NCBI RefSeq assembly: GCF_914484835.1
Contig: NZ_CAJZAR010000070.1
Span: 28,638-92,637 of the forward strand
Direction of reading: 5' to 3'
Origin: Paraburkholderia tropica
GTDB taxonomy: Bacteria > Pseudomonadota > Gammaproteobacteria > Burkholderiales > Burkholderiaceae
DNA: 64,000 nt
Numbering within the stretch: position 1 is the first letter of the stretch; every line of letters starts with the position of its first letter. Position numbers and translations under genes: made by a program. This document shows, piece after piece, positions 52,934 to 62,542 of the stretch. The notes beneath the pieces are model-generated. The model ran no database searches. It worked only from the letters and a program-made list of their open reading frames with translations, and was not told where the DNA came from.

Positions 52934-53657
52934 CGCGCTTCTCCATCGCGACCGCCGCCAGCAGACCGGCGCACGCGCCCGCCGCGACATACCACGCGCC
53001 CGGCACCAGCCGGTACGTGATGCCCGCCACCACGAGGCTCACGAACCACGGGCTCGATGCGCGCGCGCCCTTCCACATGCCCTTGAGCAGCACGAGGAAA
53101 ACGGCCGTGAAGGCCATGTCGAAGCCGTAGCGCTCCACGTCGCCGAGCACCGGACCGAAGACGGCGCCGAGCGCCGTGAACGCCACCCAGGTGAGCCACA
53201 GGTTCACGGCCGCGCCCAGGTAGTAGGCGAGGCTGATGGATTCGTGCTTGCGCGCGTTGGCATCGGCGAGCGCGAGCGCCCAGCTCTCGTCGCACATCAG
53301 GAACAGCGCCGCCAGCGCGCGCGGCAGCGGCACGTGGCGCATGCGGGGCGCGAGCGCGGCGCCCATCAGGATATGGCGCGCGTTCACGAGCACCGACATC
53401 AGGACGATCAGCGCGATATGCGGCGGCGAAGTCCACAGGCGCACGGCCGTGAATTCCGAGCCGCCCGCGAAATTCATCCCCGTCATCATCGGCACTTCGA
53501 GGGCGCTGAGGCCTTTCTGGGCGGCCTGCGCGCCCAGCACGAGCGCGAACGGCACGAAACCCAGCATCACGGGCAGCGCGGCGCGCATCCCTCGGGCCAT
53601 TTCGGCGCGGACCAGCGAGGCGCGCGATGCCACCGAGGGCGAATACAAACTACTCAT
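52926..53657 (-). CDS. azlC: AzlC branched-chain amino-acid exporter subunit
   Basis: A 243-residue integral membrane protein with the AzlC motifs ALPVMLGFVPFALVLGAQA, MTGMNFAGGSEFTAV, VNARHILMGAAL and LFLMCDESWALA. It is the larger subunit of the AzlCD exporter. The ATG at 53657 follows AAGGAAAGGTA; the longer open frame upstream has no signal. Transcribed divergently from the amidase gene. Confidence 0.9.
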   Translation of the reverse strand: MSSLYSPSVASRASLVRAEMARGMRAALPVMLGFVPFALVLGAQAAQKGLSALEVPMMTGMNFAGGSEFTAVRLWTSPPHIALIVLMSVLVNARHILMGAALAPRMRHVPLPRALAALFLMCDESWALALADANARKHESISLAYYLGAAVNLWLTWVAFTALGAVFGPVLGDVERYGFDMAFTAVFLVLLKGMWKGARASSPWFVSLVVAGITYRLVPGAWYVAAGACAGLLAAVAMEKRDA

Positions 53658-54047
53658 TACCTTTCCTTCAACCAGATCTTCAATCAAGCGACGAGAACGA
53701 AGCCTGGCACGCCGTCCGGGCGTCTGGCTTGAACATTCCTGCGGTCGGCGCGTGCTCGTGCGGCGCTCTCGCGCGTTGTTTCCGTTTTCGCGGCGGCGCA
53801 TGCGCCCCAATTCCGGGGCTGCCCGATCCGCGAGAGGCGCTATTGTCGTCACCGCGATTACAAAATGCAAACGGCGCAGACAGTGCAAACCGAGCAGACG
53901 GCGCAAACCGGCGAAGCGCGCCAGGCGGCAACCGTTGATTCACGCGGCAACCAGCCGTGCGCTTTCGCTCGCACGCGGGCCAGGCGACAATGAACCGGAC
54001 CCCGCTCCAGCCGCCCCATCCGTCACCATCTTCACCGAGAGTCACGC
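53658..54047. other. Intergenic region between azlC and amidase
   Basis: About 390 bases. No gene with family features is seen; the open frames here shadow one another because of GC content. It must contain the two divergent promoters. An A-rich segment near 53860-53915 with repeated CAAA/GCAAAC motifs stands out mildly. Confidence 0.4.
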
Positions 54048-55523
54048 ATGAATCAGGCATTGCCCTCCTCCGCCCCGCTCACGCCGCACGACATCGTCGC
54101 CGCCGACGCGCTCGAACTATCGCAATGGATCCGCCTGCGCAAGGTCTCGTGCCGCGAAGTGATGCAGGCCTTCCTCGACCACATCGCGCGCGTGAACACG
54201 CCGGCCAATGCCATCGTGTCGATGCGCGAACGCGGCGCGCTGCTGGCCGAAGCGGACGAGCGCGACGCGCAGCTCGCGCGCGGCGAGCATCTCGGCTGGC
54301 TGCACGGCATCCCGCAAGCGCCGAAGGATCTCTCGGCGACGGCGGGCATCGTCTCGACGCAAGGCTCGCCGATCTTCCGCGACGAAGTGCCGAAGGCCGA
54401 CGCGCTGATGGTCGCCCGACTGCGCGCGCAAGGCGCGATCTTTATCGGCAAGACCAATTCGCCGGAGTTCGGGCTCGGCTCGCACACCTACAACACGGTG
54501 TTCGGCACGACGCTCAACGCCTACGATCCGAGCCGCAGCGCGGGCGGCAGCAGCGGCGGCAGCGCCGTCGCGCTGGCGCTGCGCATGCTGCCGGTCGCCG
54601 ACGGCAGCGACATGATGGGCTCGCTGCGCAATCCCGCGGGCTGGAACAACGTGTTCGGCTGCCGTCCGTCGCAAGGCCGCGTGCCCAACGCGCCCGCCGT
54701 CGATCTGTTCTACAACCAGCTCGGCAGCGCGGGGCCGATGGGCCGCAGCGTGCCCGACCTCGCCATGCTGCTCGCGACGCAAGCGGGCTACGACGCGCGC
54801 GCGCCGCTCTCGCTCGGCGACGATCCCGCGCAGTTCACCGCGCCGCTCGCGCGCGATTTCGGCGGCACGCGCATCGGCTGGCTCGGCGACTACGGCGGCT
54901 ATCTGCCGATGCAGGACGGCGTGCTCGCGCTCTGCGAGACGGCGCTCAAGGACTTCGGCGCGATCGGCTGCGCGGTCGAGGCCGCGCGTCCCGACTATCC
55001 GATGGAAAAGCTCTGGGATTGCTGGCGCACGCTGCGCCACTTCTCCGTGGCGGGCACGCTCGGCGCGCTCTGGCGCGACCCGGCGAAGCGCGCGCTGCTC
55101 AAGCCGGAAGCGCAATGGGAAGTGGAAGGCGGGCTCGCGCTCTCGGGCGAGGACGTATGGAACGCGTCGGTCGCGCGCAGCCAGTGGTACAACGCGCTGC
55201 TCGCGCTGTTCGAACGCTACGATTATCTGGCGCTGCCGAGCGCGCAACTGTTCGCCTTCGATGCGAACGAGCATTGGCCGAAGTCGATTGCGGGCCGCGC
55301 GATGGACACGTATCACCGCTGGATGGAAGTGGTGATCGGCGCGAGTCTCGCGGGCCTGCCCGTGGTCAGCGTGCCGGCCGGCTTCAACGCGCAGGGCCAG
55401 CCGATGGGTCTGCAACTGATCGGCAAGCCGCGCGCCGATTTCGCCGTGCTGCAACTCGCGAATGCCTATGACGAAGCCACGCGTTGGGTGAAGCGGCGCG
55501 TGCCCGCCAGCCTGGGCGCATGA
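54048..55523 (+). CDS. Amidase-signature family amidase
   Basis: A 491-residue amidase. The Ser-cisSer-Lys triad is visible: Lys93 in GIPQAPKDLSATAG, cis-Ser168 in SAGGSSGGSAVALAL and nucleophile Ser192 in DGSDMMGSLRNPAGW, with the usual 24-residue spacing between the serines. The length is normal. It hydrolyses a carboxamide in the cytoplasm; substrates vary widely in this family. A bidirectional terminator follows. The neighbouring polyamine-type importer on the other strand might supply a substrate, but this is speculative. Confidence 0.9.
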   Translation: MNQALPSSAPLTPHDIVAADALELSQWIRLRKVSCREVMQAFLDHIARVNTPANAIVSMRERGALLAEADERDAQLARGEHLGWLHGIPQAPKDLSATAGIVSTQGSPIFRDEVPKADALMVARLRAQGAIFIGKTNSPEFGLGSHTYNTVFGTTLNAYDPSRSAGGSSGGSAVALALRMLPVADGSDMMGSLRNPAGWNNVFGCRPSQGRVPNAPAVDLFYNQLGSAGPMGRSVPDLAMLLATQAGYDARAPLSLGDDPAQFTAPLARDFGGTRIGWLGDYGGYLPMQDGVLALCETALKDFGAIGCAVEAARPDYPMEKLWDCWRTLRHFSVAGTLGALWRDPAKRALLKPEAQWEVEGGLALSGEDVWNASVARSQWYNALLALFERYDYLALPSAQLFAFDANEHWPKSIAGRAMDTYHRWMEVVIGASLAGLPVVSVPAGFNAQGQPMGLQLIGKPRADFAVLQLANAYDEATRWVKRRVPASLGA

Positions 55524-55551
55524 CGCAATCGAGTGTGTGTGTCGGCTAATG

Positions 55552-55579
55552 AAAAAGCGGCGCATCTGCGCCGCTTTTT
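55552..55579. terminator. Bidirectional rho-independent terminator
   Basis: AAAAAGCGGCGCA (55552-55564) pairs perfectly with TGCGCCGCTTTTT (55567-55579). A-run and T-run on the two sides allow it to end both the amidase transcript and the converging ABC importer transcript. Confidence 0.92.
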
Positions 55580-55607
55580 CTATTTCACCACTTGTTTTAT
55601 GGTGTTT

Positions 55608-56447
55608 TCAGGCCTTGACCGCACGCGCTGCATTACGCCCGCGCAGCCATTCGAGCGCCAGCAGCAGGCAGGTCGAAAACACGATCAGGATCGTCGCGAG
55701 CGCGGCAATCGTCGGGCTGATGTTTTCGCGGATGCCGGTGAACATCTGACGCGGCAGCGTCGTCTGATCGGCGCCCGCGAGGAACAGCGTGACGACCACT
55801 TCGTCGAACGAAGTCGCGAACGCGAACAGCGCGCCCGAAATCACGCCCGGCGCGATCACGGGCAGCGTGATGCGGAAGAACGTCGTCACCGGATTCGCGC
55901 CCAGCGAGAGGCTCGCGCGCACGAGATTGTGATTGAAGCCCGCGAGCGTGGCCGACACCGTCGTCACCACGAAGGGCACGCCCAGCGACGCGTGCGCGAG
56001 AATCAGCCCGATATACGTGTTGGCGAGGCCGAGCGGCGCGAAGAACAGATACATGCCGACGCCCACGACCACCACCGGCACGATCATCGGCGAAATGAGG
56101 ATCGCCATCAGCACCGACTTGCCGCGGAAGTCGGCCTTGTTCAGACCGATGGCCGCGAGCGTGCCGAGCACCGTGGCCACCACGGTGGCGAGCGGCCCGA
56201 CGATGAAGCTGTTTTTCGCGGCCATGCGCCACTCGTCGGACATCACGAGGTTTTCGTACCAGCGCATCGACCAGCCCGGAATCGGATAGACGAGGAAGGT
56301 GCTCGACGAGAACGACAGCGGCACGATCGCCAGCACGGGCAGGATCAGATACAGCAGCGTGAGCACGGCGAGGCCGCGCAGCGTGAAGTACCAGATGCGT
56401 TCGATGCCCGACGTATGCGGCGCAAAAAGCGGTTTCGCGAATTTCAT
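55608..56447 (-). CDS. Polyamine-type ABC importer permease (PotC/PotI-like)
   Basis: A 279-residue permease with six helices and the EAA loop LVRASLSLGANPVTTFFRITLPVIAPGV (position about 180-207). It starts 13 bases after the other permease gene, last of four genes potA-D-B-C. It forms the membrane channel with the larger permease. Normal length and complete. Confidence 0.9.
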   Translation of the reverse strand: MKFAKPLFAPHTSGIERIWYFTLRGLAVLTLLYLILPVLAIVPLSFSSSTFLVYPIPGWSMRWYENLVMSDEWRMAAKNSFIVGPLATVVATVLGTLAAIGLNKADFRGKSVLMAILISPMIVPVVVVGVGMYLFFAPLGLANTYIGLILAHASLGVPFVVTTVSATLAGFNHNLVRASLSLGANPVTTFFRITLPVIAPGVISGALFAFATSFDEVVVTLFLAGADQTTLPRQMFTGIRENISPTIAALATILIVFSTCLLLALEWLRGRNAARAVKA

Positions 56448-56460
56448 GACGTGGCCTCCG

Positions 56461-57738
56461 TTAGCCGAGGCTCAGGTTCGTGCGCGTGAAGCGCACGTAG
56501 ACGAAATACAGCACGGTCGTGGCCGCGAGCAGCAGCGCGCCGAGCGAGCACGCCATGCCCCAGTTGATCGACACGTTCGTGAAGTACGCCACGTAGTAGC
56601 TCACCATCTGGTCGGCCGGACCGCCGAGCAGCGCGGGCGTGATGTAGTAGCCGATCGAGAGGATGAACACGAGCAGCACGCCCGCGCCGATGCCCGGATA
56701 GGTCTGCGGCACGTACACGCGCCAGAAGGCCGCGAACGGATGGCTGCCGAGCGAGACGGCCGCGCGCTGATACGTCGGCGGAATCGCCTTCATCACGCTG
56801 TAGAGCGGCAGCACCATGAAGGGCAGCAGAATGTGCGTCATCGAGATATAGACGCCCACGCGGTTGAACAGCAGCGAGAGCGGCGACGAAATGATGCCGG
56901 TGCCGATCAGCGCCTTGTTCACGAGGCCTTCGCTTTGCAGGATCACGATCCACGCGGCCACGCGCACGAGAATCGATGTCCAGAACGGAATGAGCACGAG
57001 GATCATCACGAGATTCGCGCGGCGCTCGGAGAGCGTCGAGATCCAGTACGCGAGCGGATAGCCGAGCGCGAGCGCGAACAACGTGACGAACACGCTGATC
57101 ACGAAGGTGCGGCCGAAGACGGAGAGGTAGATCTGCTGGTCGGGATCGGCGGGCACGATGCTGCCGAACGCGTCCTGCTTGTGGTCGAGCGAGGCGAGCA
57201 GATAGAACGGCGAATAGCGCCCACTGTTCTTCGCGATGGCCTGCCAGTACGCGACGTCGTTCCAGCGGTCGTCGAGTTCGACGATTTTGGCGCGCGTCTG
57301 TGCGGGCGTGAGCGTGAGCGGCTTGCCGTCGTCGTCGGCGAGCGGCATGGCGCGCGCGGTCTTCGCCACCAGCGAGCGGTAGCCCGCGATTTCCACGTTC
57401 AGGCGGCGCGCGAGCGCGCCCATGGCGTCGCCATCCTGCACCGCCGTGAGGTCTTGCGCGAGCGCGGCATAGGCCGCGTCGGGCGGCGCGCTCTTGCGGT
57501 CCCAGCCGTGCAGCGCCGCGACCGTGTGTGGCAGCGCGGTGGCCACTTCGGGATTCTGCACGGCGCGCGTGAGCAGCGCCGCAATCGGCACGACGAAAAT
57601 CAGCAACAGAAAGATCGCCAGCGGCGCGATCAGCAGCAGCGCCATCGTGCGCTTCTTCGCCTGCGCGAGGCGCAGTTCGCGCTTGAGGCGCGCGCTCGAT
57701 TCGCCTGCGTTGTCGGCGACGTTGGTCGCGGTCGTCAT
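56461..57738 (-). CDS. Polyamine-type ABC importer permease (PotB/PotH-like) with an enlarged first loop
   Basis: A 425-residue permease; PotB is about 285. The extra length is a hydrophilic segment of about 140 residues between the first helix (MALLLIAPLAIFLLLIFVVPI) and the permease core beginning near residue 205 (YLSVFGRTFVISVFVTLFALALGYPLA). The EAA loop is TYQRAAVSLGSHPFAAFWRVYVPQTYPG. The insert (ALHGWDRKSAPPDAAYAAL, YWQAIAKNSGRYSPFYLLAS) should be periplasmic and might contact the binding protein. The start MTTATNVADN at 57738 is chosen; a longer frame is unsupported. Confidence 0.88.
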   Translation of the reverse strand: MTTATNVADNAGESSARLKRELRLAQAKKRTMALLLIAPLAIFLLLIFVVPIAALLTRAVQNPEVATALPHTVAALHGWDRKSAPPDAAYAALAQDLTAVQDGDAMGALARRLNVEIAGYRSLVAKTARAMPLADDDGKPLTLTPAQTRAKIVELDDRWNDVAYWQAIAKNSGRYSPFYLLASLDHKQDAFGSIVPADPDQQIYLSVFGRTFVISVFVTLFALALGYPLAYWISTLSERRANLVMILVLIPFWTSILVRVAAWIVILQSEGLVNKALIGTGIISSPLSLLFNRVGVYISMTHILLPFMVLPLYSVMKAIPPTYQRAAVSLGSHPFAAFWRVYVPQTYPGIGAGVLLVFILSIGYYITPALLGGPADQMVSYYVAYFTNVSINWGMACSLGALLLAATTVLYFVYVRFTRTNLSLG

Positions 57739-57851
57739 CGTTGTCACATCAAGTCTCCTGCACTGCCTCCGTTGCCGCGCGGCGCGCCCTGCTCGTTGCA
57801 AGGTGCGCCGCGCCACGGATACTTCAACGGTTCATGCGCCGATTCAGGCTG

Positions 57852-58895
57852 TTACTTCGCGGCCCACGAGGCGAAGCGCTGCTCCAGTTCGTCGCCGTGG
57901 TCGGTCCAGAACGTGAGGTTCTGCTGCACCGCGTTCTTGCCGTTGGCCGGCGAGTTCGGCAGGTTTGCCAGCGTCTTCTCGTCGAGCGCCTTGATGGCGT
58001 TCTGGTTCACCGGACCGTAGGCGATGTGCTTCGCGTACTCCTGCTGCGGCTTCGGCGAGAGCGTGTAAGCGATGTACTTGAGCGCCGCGTCCTTGTTCGG
58101 CGAGCCCTTCGGAATCGCCCAGTAGTCCAGATCGTAGATGCTGCCGTTCCAGACGACCTTGAGGTTCTTGCCTTCGCGCTGCGCGGCGTCGATACGGCCG
58201 TTGAAGGCCGTGGACATCACCACGTCGCCGGCCACGAGGAACTGCGGCGGCTGCGCGCCCGCTTCCCACCACTGGATGTTCGGCTTCAGTTCGTCGAGCT
58301 TCTTGAACGCGCGGTCCTGGCCCGCCTTCGTCGAGAGCACCTTGTAGACGTCCTGCGGCGCGACGCCGTCGGCCATCAGCGCGAATTCGAGGTTGTACTG
58401 CGCGCCCTTGCGCATGCCGCGCTTGCCCGGGAATTTCTTCGTGTCCCAGAAGTCGGCCCAGCTCGTGGGCGCGGTCTTGAGCTTGTCGGCGTTATAGGCG
58501 AGCGCCGTCGACCACACGAAGAAGCCCGCGCCGCACGGCTGCTGCGCGGCCTTCATGAAGTCGCTCTTGTTGCCGAGCTTCGACCAGTCGAGCTTCTCGT
58601 ACAGGCCTTCGTCGCAGCCGCGCGCGATGTCGCCCGTTTCGACTTCCACCACGTCCCAGTTCACGTGCTTGGCTTCGACCATCGCCTTGACCTTGGCCTG
58701 CTCGCCGTTGTACTCGACGACCGTGATCTTGGTGCCCGACTGCGCCTGGTACGGCTCGTTGAAGGCCGCCTTCTGCGCGTTGCCATTCGCGCCGCCGAAG
58801 TTCACGACCGTGAGTTCCGCCGCGTGCGCCGCGCCGAACGAGAGTGCGAGCGTGGCCGCGACCGCCGCAACGCGCATGTTGCCGATCTTCTTCAT
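57852..58895 (-). CDS. Polyamine-type ABC importer substrate-binding protein
   Basis: A 347-residue periplasmic binding protein of the PotD/PotF cluster. The signal peptide ends GAAHA before AELTVVNFGGANG. Ligand-region landmarks are VVEYNGEQAKVKAMVEAK, WDVVEVETGDI and AGFFVWSTALAYNADKL. It captures the substrate and delivers it to the permeases. The PotD-type polyamine carboxylate residues were not individually verified, so spermidine, putrescine or GABA-like ligands are possible. Confidence 0.9.
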   Translation of the reverse strand: MKKIGNMRVAAVAATLALSFGAAHAAELTVVNFGGANGNAQKAAFNEPYQAQSGTKITVVEYNGEQAKVKAMVEAKHVNWDVVEVETGDIARGCDEGLYEKLDWSKLGNKSDFMKAAQQPCGAGFFVWSTALAYNADKLKTAPTSWADFWDTKKFPGKRGMRKGAQYNLEFALMADGVAPQDVYKVLSTKAGQDRAFKKLDELKPNIQWWEAGAQPPQFLVAGDVVMSTAFNGRIDAAQREGKNLKVVWNGSIYDLDYWAIPKGSPNKDAALKYIAYTLSPKPQQEYAKHIAYGPVNQNAIKALDEKTLANLPNSPANGKNAVQQNLTFWTDHGDELEQRFASWAAK

Positions 58896-58965
58896 GGTGA
58901 GTCCCTTCTCCTTGGTGGTTTGTCTTGCCGGGCCCTTCAGCACGAGAGGCGTGGCCCGGTCGTCT

Positions 58966-60057
58966 TCACGCGAACACGCGCAGATGTTCGGGCGCAAACT
59001 CGAGCGCGACCGGCTGGCCGGGCGCGAAACCGGCGAGCGCTTCAGTGCCGAGCGGCACCTTCACGAAGCACTCGTCCTGCTGGGGCAGACCGCAGCGCAT
59101 GCGCACGTGGTCGCCGTAATAGATCAGACTGCGCGCCTCGCCCGCGATGGCGTTCGAGCCGTTCACAGCGCCATTCGCGGAGAGCTTCATGCGCTCGGGA
59201 CGGATGCACGCGATGGCGTCGGCGCCCGCTTGCGCGCCCGCGACGTTGCGGCCCTTGAGGCGCGTGCCGTCGGCCAGATGGATTTCGCAGAACTCGCCTT
59301 CGACCGAGGCGATCTTGCCGCGCAGACGATTGCTGTCGCCGATGAAGTTCGCGACGAACTCGTTGCACGGCGACTCATAGAGACGGTCCACGCTGTCGAG
59401 CTGCTGCACGATGCCCTTGTCGAACACCGCGACGCGGTCCGACATGGTGAGCGCCTCGCCCTGATCGTGCGTGACGTAGACGAAGGTCACGCCGAGCTTC
59501 TCGTGCAGCGACTTCAGTTCGTACTGCATATGTTCGCGCAGTTGCTTGTCGAGCGCGCCGAGCGGCTCGTCCATCAGCACGAGCTTGGGCTGGAACACCA
59601 GCGCGCGCGCCAGCGCGATACGCTGCTGCTGACCGCCCGACAATTGCGCCGGATAACGCTTCGCGAAGCTTTCCATGCGCACCATCTTGAGCGCGTCGTT
59701 CACGCGCGCCGCGCGCTCGCCGGCGGGCACCTTGCGCACGCCCAGCGGATACGCCACGTTCTGCTCGACCGTCATGTGCGGGAACAGCGCGTAGTTCTGA
59801 AACACCATGCCGATGTCGCGCTTGTGCGGCGGCACGTTGTTGAGCAGCTTGCCTTCGAGGCGGATCTCGCCGCCGGTGGGAAACTCGAAGCCCGCGAGCA
59901 TCATCAGACACGTGGTCTTGCCCGAGCCGGACGGCCCCAGCAGCGTCAGGAACTCGCCCTGATAGATGTCCAGATCGAGTTGCTTCACGACCAGCGTTTC
60001 GCCGTCGTAGGTCTTGCGCACGCCGCGAAAGCTGACGATCACGTCCGAGTGCTTCAT
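58966..60057 (-). CDS. potA: Polyamine-type ABC importer ATPase (PotA-like)
   Basis: A 363-residue importer ATPase. Walker A GPSGSGKTT, Q loop VFQNYALFPHMTV, signature LSGGQQQRIALARAL, Walker B LVLMDEPLGALD and switch His YVTHDQGEAL are present, followed by a C-terminal TOBE regulatory domain (residues about 245-363). First gene of the importer operon, divergent from a MocR regulator across 180 bases. It energises uptake. Confidence 0.92.
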   Translation of the reverse strand: MKHSDVIVSFRGVRKTYDGETLVVKQLDLDIYQGEFLTLLGPSGSGKTTCLMMLAGFEFPTGGEIRLEGKLLNNVPPHKRDIGMVFQNYALFPHMTVEQNVAYPLGVRKVPAGERAARVNDALKMVRMESFAKRYPAQLSGGQQQRIALARALVFQPKLVLMDEPLGALDKQLREHMQYELKSLHEKLGVTFVYVTHDQGEALTMSDRVAVFDKGIVQQLDSVDRLYESPCNEFVANFIGDSNRLRGKIASVEGEFCEIHLADGTRLKGRNVAGAQAGADAIACIRPERMKLSANGAVNGSNAIAGEARSLIYYGDHVRMRCGLPQQDECFVKVPLGTEALAGFAPGQPVALEFAPEHLRVFA

Positions 60058-60186
60058 CGCCCAGTCTCCTGTCTCTATTCCCGTATTGCCGCGAACCTTG
60101 CCGCGAACCGCCGATCCGGCGCGATTAAATAAATTCTGTCGCGAGCATTAACCGGATCTGACGTGCGGATTACTATAGTCGGTCCC

Positions 60187-60232
60187 GGCTCTATCCAATG
60201 GAGCCATTTCATTATTCCTGATGGAACCACTT
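60187..60232. promoter_or_regulatory. Repeated elements in the potA-MocR intergenic region
   Basis: ATGGAGCCATTT (60198-60209) and ATGGAACCACTT (60221-60232) are direct repeats 23 bases apart. The first overlaps an inverted repeat GGCTC-N9-GAGCC (60187-60205). MocR/GabR proteins bind pairs of direct repeats spaced by about two helical turns, so these are plausible regulator sites for both divergent promoters. Confidence 0.45.
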
Positions 60233-60236
60233 GGTC

Positions 60237-61760
60237 ATGGTCATTTTGTCCGACTGGCTGGCCGCGCAGCTTGATAAGAACGACGTCGAACCCGTCTACC
60301 GCCAACTGCTGCGGCTGATGCAGCAGGCCATCCTGACCGGCAAGCTCGCGCCCGGCACCAAGCTGCCCAGCTCGCGCACGCTCGCCGGCGACCTCGGCAT
60401 CGCGCGCAATACGGTGCTGCACGTCTACGACCAGCTGAGCGCCGAAGGCTACGTGCTCTCGACCACCGGCAGCGGCACCTATGTGGCCGATACGCGCCCG
60501 GACTCCGCCGCCGTCGGCCCGCGCGTCGCCGCGCCTGCGCCGGACGGCGCCGAGCCAAGCGCCGCTTCCGCCGAACCCGCGACGTGCCCGCGCGGCGACA
60601 TGTCCGTGCGCGGCCAGCGCCTGATCGACGAAGCGGGCGTCTCCGCCAAGCAATGGGGCGCGTTCATGCCCGGCGTGCCGGACGTAGCCGAGTTTCCCGC
60701 GCGCACCTGGAGCCGCCTGCAATCGCGGCTCTGGAAGTCGGCGAGCCACGACCTGCTGACCTACGCGCCGGGCGGCGGGTATCGTCCGCTGCGGCGCGCG
60801 TTGTCCGACTATCTGCGCGTCGCGCGCTCCGTGCGCTGCACGCCGGACCAGATCATCATCACGACAGGTATTCATCAGTCGATCGACCTCGCCGTGCGCC
60901 TGCTCGCCGACCACGGCGACCGCGCGTGGGTCGAGGAGCCGTGCTACTGGGGCGCGCGCAGCGTGCTGCAAGCCTCGGGCATCAAGCTCGCGCCGATTCC
61001 TGTGGATGCCGAAGGATTGAATCCGCGCGAATCGGATCTGCGCCATCCGCCGCGCATGGCGCTCGTGACGCCGTCGCATCAGTATCCGCTCGGCATGGTG
61101 ATGAGCCTCGCGCGGCGGCGCACGTTGCTCGAATACGCGCGTCAACACAAAGTGTGGATCATCGAGGACGATTACGACAGCGAATTTCGTTACGGCAGCC
61201 GGCCGCTTGCGTCGCTGCAAGGGCTCGATGAATCGGATCGCGTGATTTACGTGGGCAGTCTGGGGAAGATGCTGTTTCCGGGCTTGCGCATGGGCTATAT
61301 GGTGGTGCCGGAGCGGCTTGCGGCCACGTTTCGCGCGGGCGTGGCGGAGCTGTATCGCGAGGGGCAGTTGATGCAGCAGGCCGTGCTCGCGGAGTTCATC
61401 ATGGATGGTTATCTGACTTCGCATGTGCGCCGGATGCGCACGCTGTATGGCGAGCGGCGGCAATTGCTGATCGATGCGGTGACGCGGCATTTCGGTGACG
61501 CGTTGCCTGTGATGGGCGATGAGGCCGGGCTGCATTTCGTGTTAGGTCTGCCCGAGCATTGCGATGATCGCGAGGTCACGGCGGCGGCTTATGACGCGGG
61601 GGTGATCGTGCGGCCGCTGGCTTCTTATTATCTCGGCAAGCAGCAGAGGAAAGGATTGCTAACGGGTTATGCGTGTGTGCCGCATGAGCATATCGAGCCC
61701 GCGTTCGCTACGCTTGCAAGGGTGATCGAGAAGTATGCGTTTGGGAAACAGGCGGCTTGA
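60237..61760 (+). CDS. MocR-family (GntR HTH + aminotransferase-like) regulator
   Basis: A 507-residue PdxR/GabR-type regulator. The winged helix (residues about 15-85) reads VYRQLLRLMQQAILTGKLAPGTKLPSSRTLAGDLGIARNTV (by its ends) and the type I aminotransferase-like domain follows a linker. The PLP lysine is Lys344 in GSLGKMLFPGLRMGY, and the Asp before it in WIIEDDYDSEFRY is standard. The ATG at 60237 is used rather than a TTG two codons earlier. Divergent from the importer operon, it probably controls it using PLP plus an amine such as GABA or a polyamine product. Confidence 0.92.
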   Translation: MVILSDWLAAQLDKNDVEPVYRQLLRLMQQAILTGKLAPGTKLPSSRTLAGDLGIARNTVLHVYDQLSAEGYVLSTTGSGTYVADTRPDSAAVGPRVAAPAPDGAEPSAASAEPATCPRGDMSVRGQRLIDEAGVSAKQWGAFMPGVPDVAEFPARTWSRLQSRLWKSASHDLLTYAPGGGYRPLRRALSDYLRVARSVRCTPDQIIITTGIHQSIDLAVRLLADHGDRAWVEEPCYWGARSVLQASGIKLAPIPVDAEGLNPRESDLRHPPRMALVTPSHQYPLGMVMSLARRRTLLEYARQHKVWIIEDDYDSEFRYGSRPLASLQGLDESDRVIYVGSLGKMLFPGLRMGYMVVPERLAATFRAGVAELYREGQLMQQAVLAEFIMDGYLTSHVRRMRTLYGERRQLLIDAVTRHFGDALPVMGDEAGLHFVLGLPEHCDDREVTAAAYDAGVIVRPLASYYLGKQQRKGLLTGYACVPHEHIEPAFATLARVIEKYAFGKQAA

Positions 61761-62017
61761 ATTCGGTGGTTGTGCGGCGGTGCGTTGACAGCGGCTGTTG
61801 CTTGAATCCGCCAGAAGCGGATATTCGTTTTCTTCAGAAATGGTCGTCGGCAGTGGCTATTGTGGTTTCTGGAGCAGCCCATCCGTCATTTTTTTAAGTG
61901 ATAGACTCAAAAACGACAGGAAGGTTGGGTCGATCAGAAACTGCGACTCGTCGGCAGGACCGATGCGGACGACTATGTTTAAGCCTGGAGAGTGGAAGTG
62001 AAGGAACGACGCCCAGT

Positions 62018-62506
62018 ATGAATATTCGCTTAGCCGTTAAAGCTGATTTTGAGGCCATGTGGCCCATCTTTCAGCAGGTTGTCAGTGACGAAACCACTTA
62101 CGTGTTTGCCCCGGATACCCCTTACGAGGACGCTTTCGCCTACTGGTTTGGTCCTGGCGTTGTCTCCTACGTCGCGGAGGATGATGGGCAAATCGTGGGC
62201 ATGTATCTACTGACGGCCAACCGGCGAGACCTGGGCAATCATGTCGCCAACGCCTCGTTCATGGTCTCGCCTGGACATAGCGGTAAAGGTATTGGCCAGA
62301 GATTGGGATTGCACTGCTTGCAGGAGGCCAGGAAAGCCGGTTATGAGGCGATGCAATTCAACTTTGTGATCAGCACCAATGAGGCCGCAGTCGCGCTTTG
62401 GCAGAAGCTGGGCTTTTCGATTGTGGGAACGCTGCCCAAGGTATTTCGCCACAAAAAATTGGGCTACGTCGATGCCTATGTCATGCATCGCTTCCTGACT
62501 GATTAA
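62018..62506 (+). CDS. GNAT-family N-acetyltransferase
   Basis: A 162-residue acetyltransferase. MNIRLAVKADFEAMWPIF is a usual GNAT N-terminus; the acetyl-CoA loop is SPGHSGKGIGQRLGLHCL (Q/R-x2-G-x-G/A), and AAVALWQKLGFSIVGTLPKVF is the C-terminal motif. The substrate is unknown. AAGGAA lies 12 bases before the ATG. Third-position bases are much less G/C-rich than in the genes on both sides, hinting at later acquisition. The 257 bases before it (61761-62017) show no gene. Confidence 0.9.
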   Translation: MNIRLAVKADFEAMWPIFQQVVSDETTYVFAPDTPYEDAFAYWFGPGVVSYVAEDDGQIVGMYLLTANRRDLGNHVANASFMVSPGHSGKGIGQRLGLHCLQEARKAGYEAMQFNFVISTNEAAVALWQKLGFSIVGTLPKVFRHKKLGYVDAYVMHRFLTD

Positions 62507-62542
62507 CGACGGATTCAACCGCCACTCCCCGGCATTCCACAA

